Shown: piece by piece, positions 1 to 5,141 of the stretch
How positions within the stretch are numbered: position 1 is the first letter of the stretch
How the letters are laid out: each line of letters opens with the position of its first letter
From: Bacillota bacterium
GTDB lineage: Bacteria; Bacillota; GCA-003054495; Carboxydocellales; JAJZTU01
DNA length: 15,278 bases
Direction of reading: 5' to 3'
Assembly: GCA_021848765.1 (NCBI GenBank)
Contig: JAJZTU010000049.1
Location: forward strand, 1 to 15,278
The notes under the pieces: generated by a model
What the model was told of the DNA's origin: nothing
Databases searched by the model: none
Seen by the model: only the letters and a program-made list of their open reading frames with translations
Position numbers and translations under genes: made by a program

Positions 1-55
1 GTTTCCCGGCTGCCAAGGCTTGGAGCTATAAATTAATCCATATCCGGAAATTAGG

Positions 56-90
56 GAAACCTCCTGCCCACCAGGAGGTTTCTTGCTTTT
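56..90 (+). terminator. Rho-independent terminator of an off-window gene
   Basis: An 11-bp perfect stem (56-66 pairing with 72-82, five-base loop CCCAC) is followed by a T-rich stretch on the + strand. It should end transcription of a + strand gene lying mostly left of the window. That gene could stop at the TAA at 34-36 or the TAA at 29-31, but too little is present to choose a frame. The rest of 1-305 holds only this hairpin and the promoter of the next gene. Confidence 0.75.
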
Positions 91-209
91 GTTGCATAAA
101 TCATCGGGCAGATAACGCAGACTAAGTCGCACTTAGAGCTTAAAATCTCATGGGTTGTTGGGAGCGTAAGTGTATCAAAGGATGGATACTGGTTGGCAGG
201 TGATTTTAG

Positions 210-218
210 TGATATAAT
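210..218 (+). promoter_or_regulatory. Extended -10 promoter (TGATATAAT) for the coiled-coil gene
   Basis: TGATATAAT is a perfect extended -10 element (TGnTATAAT). No convincing -35 hexamer sits 17 bp upstream, which is common for extended -10 promoters. Transcription would start near 225, about 80 nt before the preferred GTG start at 306. Confidence 0.5.
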
Positions 219-305
219 GAAGCTACTGAAACTCAAACCGATAATTCACCAAGGCTTTCTTCCATGTTTAGGAAAAACAAAAATTCGTTTTGGAGGAATA
301 GTAAA

Positions 306-563
306 GTGGAGAAAATTCTAAAACAAATTCTGGCTAAATTAGATGGTTTGGAATCTGATGTCAAGGGACTAAAACCCCAAGTTGAAGAAATATATAGTCT
401 TAAGCCTAAAATCGAAGAAAGCCATGAGTGGCTTGGTGCCTTGTACGAAGCTAATCGGCACCACAAAGCCGAAATAGACAGACTAGACCACAAAGTGGCC
501 ACAGTAGAAGGTGTCTTAAATGGTATGGCTAACAGCCTGGAACCTATTAAAAAGGCTCAATAA
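306..563 (+). CDS. Small coiled-coil protein of unknown function
   Basis: An 85-residue, highly charged protein with no signal peptide or membrane segment. Heptad-like spacing of Leu/Ile/Val (KILKQILAKLDGLESDVKG near the start, then EIDRLDHKVATVEGVL) predicts a mostly helical coiled coil and probable self-association. I chose the GTG at 306 because GGAGG at 292-296 lies nine bases upstream. The longer in-frame ATG at 264 has no good ribosome binding site and adds a Lys/Asn/Phe-rich stretch that does not look like the rest. Small proteins of this MEKILxQI style occur in Desulfotomaculum-type genomes from memory; I know of no assigned function. The 3' end overlaps the convergent SGNH gene by 17 bases with no terminator between them. 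Confidence 0.7.
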   Translation: MEKILKQILAKLDGLESDVKGLKPQVEEIYSLKPKIEESHEWLGALYEANRHHKAEIDRLDHKVATVEGVLNGMANSLEPIKKAQ

Positions 564-1475
564 AGATATAATTGGCCAGCTCCTGGGCCAACTTTTCCGC
601 CACCAGGCGGTTTCCCGCAGCTTGCAGGTGAATTTCATCCGTGAACCGGCGGCTGTCCACCAAACGGGTATAGTCCAGGCAAACAATTCCCTTGGCCCGG
701 GCAGCAGCCATTAATTTTGACTGGTCACCCCGCAAGACGGGGTAATTTATTTGATACTTTTGCTCCAGCAGCTCCCAATTGGCCGGGGTCAAATAAAACA
801 CTGCCGGCGTTTTGCCCGCCACTGCTCCGGCTTTTGTACCCGTTCGGCCAGACTCTCGATGTTCTCCCGCAGGGCTAGCATATCCCGGGATACTACTTGA
901 CGGTAGCGGTAAAAATCCCAATATTGGGCCACCCATTCACCTAGCTGTTCCTCCCTGGTTGCCGCCGGTACCTTGATGCCCCGGCGGGCTGCTTCCTGTT
1001 CCGCGCCGGCCAGCTGGACCAGTGCCAGGTATTTAACCCCCTCAGTAGAGGTAAACCAGCCACTGCTGACATTATAAACCAGCATGTCCACAGGCAATCG
1101 GGCTAAGTAGCGGACAACAAAATAAGCCTCTGCCGGCTTTAATCCTTTAAGCCCTAAGTTAAATACGGTAATGTTCCGGCCGGGATACTGTTGGTGCAAT
1201 ATCTTGCTCAGGCAGGCCGGAATGGTTTGTCCCGGCGGGGTACTGGAGCCGTACATTTCCGAATCCCCCAGACAAACTACCACTGTCCCGGACGCTCCCG
1301 CTATGCGGTCAAAAACTGCCTGCAATGAACTCAGGTCCGGGTTGTTTATCCTCCACTCCTGCTGCTTAATAAGCTTATGATCCAGATAAGCATTCAGCCC
1401 CCAGTCCACCAATAGCAGCCATACTAAAAGCAGAGCCACAATCCGCAGGTTCAGCGGTATTTTCTCCCTCATCAT
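547..1475 (-). pseudogene. SGNH-fold O-acyltransferase/esterase (AlgJ/AlgX/DltD-like), frameshifted
   Basis: Two overlapping frames together make one protein of about 309 residues. The first (from 1475, or the ATG three bases later at 1472, after GAGGGG) has an N-terminal membrane anchor (about residues 11-24) and the SGNH block I motif CLGDSEMYG, with nucleophile Ser72 at 1262-1260. The second runs to 547 and holds the block V motif DEIHLQ (Asp at 639-637, His at 630-628). Adding one A to the A4 run at 810-813 (TTTT on the + strand) joins them as WRAK-TPAVFYLTPANW. The complete Ser-Asp-His set implies a recently intact gene, a sequencing error, or -1 slippage at A-AAA. The predicted role is extracytoplasmic transfer (or removal) of acyl groups on an envelope polymer, as the last gene of the MBOAT cassette. 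The exact family is uncertain. Confidence 0.75.
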
Positions 1476-1485
1476 TGACCCCTCA

Positions 1486-1599
1486 CTAAAACTGATTATA
1501 AATAAACTGGGTTTGGCCCAGGGTCGTCCCCAAAACCGCCCCTAACACCACCAGCAACCAGAATAAACTTGCCAAAACCTCCCTGACTAAAACCGGCAT
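1486..1599 (-). CDS. DltX-like single-pass membrane microprotein with C-terminal FIYxxF motif
   Basis: A 37-residue ORF, ATG at 1599 and TAG at 1488-1486. GGGAGG lies about ten bases upstream, and an in-frame TGA upstream rules out a longer start. Residues 1-8 carry one Arg and one Glu, residues 9-28 form a single hydrophobic helix (SLFWLLVVLGAVLG core), and the tail ends GQTQFIYNQF. The last six residues fit FIYxxF, the conserved C-terminal motif of DltX. DltX is the roughly 50-residue partner of the MBOAT protein DltB in teichoic acid D-alanylation, and its motif tyrosine is proposed to carry the acyl group between DltB and DltD. The gene lies between an MBOAT gene (65-base gap) and an SGNH gene (start 10 bases past the stop), where such a shuttle would be expected. 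The motif and context are seen; acyl carriage is inferred. Confidence 0.8.
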   Translation of the reverse strand: MPVLVREVLASLFWLLVVLGAVLGTTLGQTQFIYNQF

Positions 1600-1664
1600 T
1601 TTAAGTCATCCTCCCAAATTCAGCACTAAAATCAACCATCTACCTAACTCTGATACTGCCTTAA

Positions 1665-2855
1665 TCAGCCCCCAAACATGGTAGTCAGCACCAATTTAGC
1701 CTGGCCAAAGGAAGTAGTAAACGGTATCCAGGCCAGTACCACAAAACTATAAGTCAGCAGGACGGCCCCTCCCCGGTAGAGAGGACTCGCTAACCAGTGC
1801 TCAGGTATCCAGGGCGCCAGATAGCGCCGGTACAGGCGCCAAAAAATTAAGGCTACCGCATGCAGTCCACCCCAGAACAGGAAATTCCAACCCGCCCCAT
1901 GCCACAAACCTGTAACCAGCATGACGATAACTGTATTTAGAAGTATCCGGCGAAAAGGCACCCGGCTGCCGCCTAATGGAATGAAGAGATAATCCTTGAA
2001 CCAGCTGGTCAAAGACATGTGCCAGTGCTTCCAAAACAAGCTGATATTGCCCCTGAGATAAGGCCAGTCGAAGTTCTCCTGCAGTTTCAAGCCAAACAGC
2101 CGGCCGGCTCCCAGCGCAATATCGGTATAGCCGGAGAAGTCCACATATAGTTGCCAGGCATAAGCATGTGCTGCCAGCCAGTAACCAACAGGCCCTACTC
2201 CCGGTGTTTGCAGGGCGGCTGCCGGTTGGGCCAAAGCAGCAGCAATGAGCAGCTTCTTCCCCAACCCCACCAAAATCCGGCTCCCCCCTGACCAGAGCAA
2301 GTCCCACTGCCACCGGGTCTGCTCCCGCACCTGGCGGTCAAAATCCTGCCAGCGCTCAATAGGCCCGGAAGTCAGCATGGGCCAAAAGAAGGAATAAGCC
2401 AAAAAGAGCAGGAGGCTCTCCCTGCCCCGCACCCCGCGATAGCTGTCAATCACATAGTGCAGCCAGCGAAAGGTGACAAAAGAAATGCCCACAGGTATGG
2501 CCACCTTTTCCCAGCGAAAAGTCAGGGGATTACCCAAAGCCGTCAGAGCCTGGTTCCAGATTTGCAGTAAAAAGACGGTGTACTTGGTGTAGAGCAGGTA
2601 AAAGGCTACTAAAACCAAAGCCAGGGCTAACGCCCACTTTCTACCTTGCCCCGCTCCCCCCAGCCAACGCCCCAAACCAAAGGTAAGTAGGGATAGTCCC
2701 AACAGGTACCAGCTTTGTTGAGGATAATAGTAAATTAATAGGCCTATATTACTAACGGCTAACCACGCCCCTCGATAACCGGGGGAGGATAGCAACCAGT
2801 AGACCACTACCATTACAATCAACCAGCCTAAGCTTGTCCAGGATAATAGCTCCAT
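1665..2855 (-). CDS. MBOAT-family membrane O-acyltransferase (AlgI/DltB/PatA-like)
   Basis: A 396-residue polytopic membrane protein whose hydrophobic segments span almost the whole length. Family signatures are clear: PVGISFVTFRWLHYVIDSYR at 121-140, the VDFSGYTDIALG segment at 238-249, FWKHWHMSLTSWFKDYLFIP at 274-293, and LWHGAGWNFLFWGGLH at 317-332 with the invariant MBOAT histidine at 319. Family members pass an acyl group from a cytoplasmic donor through a central pore to an acceptor outside the cell. With no dltA or dltC nearby the donor is more likely acetyl-CoA than a D-alanyl carrier protein, but this is inference. Length is somewhat shorter than AlgI (about 470) and close to DltB (about 400). 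It follows aguB after 57 bases without a terminator, so it may be co-transcribed or have its own weak promoter. Confidence 0.9.
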   Translation of the reverse strand: MELLSWTSLGWLIVMVVVYWLLSSPGYRGAWLAVSNIGLLIYYYPQQSWYLLGLSLLTFGLGRWLGGAGQGRKWALALALVLVAFYLLYTKYTVFLLQIWNQALTALGNPLTFRWEKVAIPVGISFVTFRWLHYVIDSYRGVRGRESLLLFLAYSFFWPMLTSGPIERWQDFDRQVREQTRWQWDLLWSGGSRILVGLGKKLLIAAALAQPAAALQTPGVGPVGYWLAAHAYAWQLYVDFSGYTDIALGAGRLFGLKLQENFDWPYLRGNISLFWKHWHMSLTSWFKDYLFIPLGGSRVPFRRILLNTVIVMLVTGLWHGAGWNFLFWGGLHAVALIFWRLYRRYLAPWIPEHWLASPLYRGGAVLLTYSFVVLAWIPFTTSFGQAKLVLTTMFGG

Positions 2856-2912
2856 TTCCTTGCCCTTTCTACATAAATCGCTAAAATACCATTAAGTGGA
2901 AATAATAAGTGC

Positions 2913-3797
2913 TTAACCATTTTTTATTTCTGTCATCCCGTCATAAGTCATGATAACTTTATACAGCTCAGGCCTGCGGTCCCGGAAAATCCCCCATTCG
3001 ATTCTTTGTCTTTCCAGTTGTTCCAGGTCAAATTCCATTACCAGAACAGTTTCCTCTGTCCGGTTGGCTTCTACCAACTTTTGTCCTTGCGGTCCGGCAA
3101 TAAAAGAAGACCCATAAAACGTAATTTCGGATTCATCTACAGCTTCTGTACCTATCCGGTTGGATGCCACCACCGGCACCATATTGGCTGCTGCATGGCC
3201 CTGCATAACCATTTGCCAGTGGTCCTTAGAATCGATACCGGCATCTTGTGGTTCTGAACCAATTGCGGTTGGATAGAATAAAATTTCAGCGCCCAGGAGA
3301 GCCATACAGCGGGCGGCTTCAGGGTACCACTGGTCCCAGCAGACTCCCACCCCGATTTTGGCATAACGGGTATTCCATACTTTAAATCCTGTATCTCCGG
3401 GATTAAAATAAAACTTCTCTTCATAGCCCGGTCCGTCAGGAATGTGGCTTTTTCTGTATACCCCGAGTATTTCCCCATTTGCATCGATTACCGCCAGCGC
3501 GTTATACCTGGCATTATTTTTTCTTTCATAAAAACTAATAGGAAGTACAACCTCTAATTCTTGGGCAATAGCTTGAAAATGATTCACCGCTTTGTTTTTT
3601 TCTAACTCTGTAGCGAATTGGAAAAAATCGGCTTTTTCTTTTTGGCAAAAATAAGGGGTTTCAAAAAGTTCTTGCAACAAAACAATTCGGGCGCCTTTAG
3701 CGACTGCTTCCCTGACCAGCTTTTCTGCTTTTTTAATATTCTCCTCTATATTAGCTGTACAACTCATTTGTGTTGCCGCAACTACGACCTTACCCAT
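2913..3797 (-). CDS. aguB: N-carbamoylputrescine amidase
   Basis: A nitrilase-superfamily enzyme of 294 residues, the usual AguB length. It hydrolyses N-carbamoylputrescine to putrescine, CO2 and ammonia in the cytoplasm. The Glu-Lys-Cys triad is visible: Glu43 in LLQELFETPYFCQ, Lys116 in YRKSHIPDGPGYEEKFYF and Cys153 in GVGVCWDQWYPEAAR. The specific wording of these motifs, with the downstream YPTAIGSEP, matches AguB rather than general nitrilases or beta-ureidopropionases. The ATG is preceded by GGGAGG eight bases upstream, inside the 15-base gap from the end of aguA, so the two genes are one operon performing consecutive steps. All key residues are present and there is no sign of damage. 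Confidence 0.95.
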   Translation of the reverse strand: MGKVVVAATQMSCTANIEENIKKAEKLVREAVAKGARIVLLQELFETPYFCQKEKADFFQFATELEKNKAVNHFQAIAQELEVVLPISFYERKNNARYNALAVIDANGEILGVYRKSHIPDGPGYEEKFYFNPGDTGFKVWNTRYAKIGVGVCWDQWYPEAARCMALLGAEILFYPTAIGSEPQDAGIDSKDHWQMVMQGHAAANMVPVVASNRIGTEAVDESEITFYGSSFIAGPQGQKLVEANRTEETVLVMEFDLEQLERQRIEWGIFRDRRPELYKVIMTYDGMTEIKNG

Positions 3798-3812
3798 GTA
3801 CTCTACCTCCCA

Positions 3813-4850
3813 TTACAGTTTGCCCGGAATACCTGCCGGCATTTGTTGGGTGATACAATGAACGTTCCCGCCCTCTTTAATTATGGACATCCCGTCAATT
3901 TTTACCACTTTCCGGTCCGGGAAGGTTTTCTGCAGTGTTTGTTCAGCTAAGCGGTCTGTTTCTGTGCATTCTCCTCCGAAAACCGGAAGAATAATGCCTC
4001 CGTTTACAAAGTAAAAGTTTAGATAGCTTAATGTTAAACGACTTCCTTGATAAAACTTGGCAGGGGGTTGCTGGATTTGAATAATTTCTAATTTTCTACC
4101 TTTAGCATCGGTTGCATTTTGTAATAGCTTAAGGTTTTCTTGAGTAATTTCATAGTTAGGGTCATTAGGGTCGAAGCAAGTTTGCAGAATCACACAACCC
4201 GGCTTGGCAAAACAGGCAGCATTATCAATATGCCCATCAGTTTCATCCCCAATTAACCCTCTTCTGAGCCAGATGATTTTTTCAACATTTAGATATTGTT
4301 TAACTAACTCCTCAATTTCTGCTCCGGGAAGCTGAGGATTTCTGTTTTTATTTAAAAGGCATTCCTCTGTGGTTAGCAAGGTACCTTCTCCGTCCACATG
4401 GATGGAACCCCCTTCTAAAACAAGCGGCGCATCAAAACAGGGTATCTCTAATTGCTTAAGCAGTTTGCCGGCTACCAGGTCGTCCAACTCCCAGGGAGAA
4501 TATTTTTCTCCCCAAGCATTAAACTTCCAGTTAACCCCGGCAATTTCCCCGGTTCCATTGGTCAGAAATGTCGGACCATTATCCCGCATCCAGGAATCAT
4601 TATGTTCCAGGATTAGTATTTCTACTTTTGGACCACAAAGCTTAACGGCATTTTCCACCGCATCCGGGTTTACCAGCATGGTAACCGGTTCGAACTCGAC
4701 AATCGCTCTGGCTATTTCCGCAAACCCTCTACATACTTCGTCATAATTCTCCGGCCAACAAAGCGCTGCTTTAACCGGCCATTCGATAAAAGTACGTGCG
4801 TGTTTGGCCCACTCAGGAGGCATTTTATAGTTTAATGCTTTTGGAATCAT
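3813..4850 (-). CDS. aguA: Agmatine deiminase
   Basis: A 345-residue member of the peptidyl-arginine-deiminase/guanidino-modifying superfamily (typical AguA is 340-370). It converts agmatine plus water to N-carbamoylputrescine plus ammonia, supplying AguB. Visible motifs are MPPEWAKHARTFIEWP at 10-25, WMRDNGPTF at 87-95 (Asp90), LEGGSIHVDGEGTLLTTE at 145-162, ETDGHIDN at 203-210 (His207) and GGNVHCITQQMPAG at 327-340 with nucleophile Cys332. The start is the ATG at 4850 with GAGG seven to eight bases upstream. Arginine decarboxylase, which would make the agmatine, is not in the window. Upstream lie an exact TTGACA -35 element, an adjacent near-palindrome and a foldable leader, suggesting regulated expression. 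Confidence 0.95.
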   Translation of the reverse strand: MIPKALNYKMPPEWAKHARTFIEWPVKAALCWPENYDEVCRGFAEIARAIVEFEPVTMLVNPDAVENAVKLCGPKVEILILEHNDSWMRDNGPTFLTNGTGEIAGVNWKFNAWGEKYSPWELDDLVAGKLLKQLEIPCFDAPLVLEGGSIHVDGEGTLLTTEECLLNKNRNPQLPGAEIEELVKQYLNVEKIIWLRRGLIGDETDGHIDNAACFAKPGCVILQTCFDPNDPNYEITQENLKLLQNATDAKGRKLEIIQIQQPPAKFYQGSRLTLSYLNFYFVNGGIILPVFGGECTETDRLAEQTLQKTFPDRKVVKIDGMSIIKEGGNVHCITQQMPAGIPGKL

Positions 4851-4926
4851 GCTAACACCTCATTATTACCATTATTAGTGGAACTCACCCCAAAGCAGGC
4901 GGGTTCACTGCCCCGCATCCCACTAT

Positions 4927-4955
4927 ACAGTACCTTGAAGACTCTTGCTTGTCAA
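4927..4955 (-). promoter_or_regulatory. Promoter of the aguAB (and possibly MBOAT cassette) operon
   Basis: On the minus strand an exact TTGACA (4955-4950) is followed after 17 bases by TACTGT (4932-4927), a weak -10 matching three of six bases. Transcription would begin near 4920, giving a leader of about 70 nt. A weak -10 behind a perfect -35 often goes with activation or repression at a nearby site. Confidence 0.5.
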
Positions 4956-4973
4956 GGCAAAACCGGTTTCGCC
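4956..4973. promoter_or_regulatory. 18-bp near-palindrome abutting the aguA -35 box (candidate operator)
   Basis: GGCAAAACCGGTTTCGCC has two 9-bp arms with a single mismatch and a perfect AAACCGGTTT core. It directly touches the upstream edge of the aguA TTGACA. The position would suit an activator, or a repressor that occludes RNA polymerase. The regulator is unknown. Confidence 0.4.
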
Positions 4974-5007
4974 TTAAACTAATTCTATTCTCATTTAGAT
5001 TTAAAGC

Positions 5008-5044
5008 CCTTCCTTTTTCTTGTTAATTTAGCAATAAAGGAAGG
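5008..5044. repeat. 9-bp inverted repeat upstream of the SLH gene
   Basis: CCTTCCTTT (5008-5016) and AAAGGAAGG (5036-5044) are perfect inverted arms separated by 19 A/T-rich bases. No T-tract follows, so it is not a typical terminator. It ends 13 bases before a weak candidate promoter for the SLH gene (TTGTCG 5058-5063, TTTATC 5081-5086), so it could be a protein-binding site or a transcript hairpin. No strong promoter for the SLH gene is visible. Confidence 0.35.
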
Positions 5045-5141
5045 ATTTGGTTAAATATTGTCGAAAATACTTTTATATCTTTTATCACTTTAGTTAAGAT
5101 TTTATGTATCTCACTGAAATATTAAAAGGAGAGATGAGTTA

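Noticed and set aside
264..305. ATG at 264 as start of the coiled-coil protein
   Set aside because: No suitable ribosome binding site, while the GTG at 306 has GGAGG at the right distance.
1801..2313. 170-codon minus-strand frame inside the MBOAT gene
   Set aside because: Out-of-frame shadow of the MBOAT gene, which has clear family motifs in its own frame.
2856..2912. Terminator between aguB and the MBOAT gene
   Set aside because: CCATTAAG and CTTAACCA look paired at first sight but are not complementary over a useful length, and no GC-rich stem exists.
4851..4920. Known riboswitch class in the aguA leader
   Set aside because: The sequence does not match guanidine-I, -II or -III or other consensus cores that I can recall; only simple hairpins are visible.
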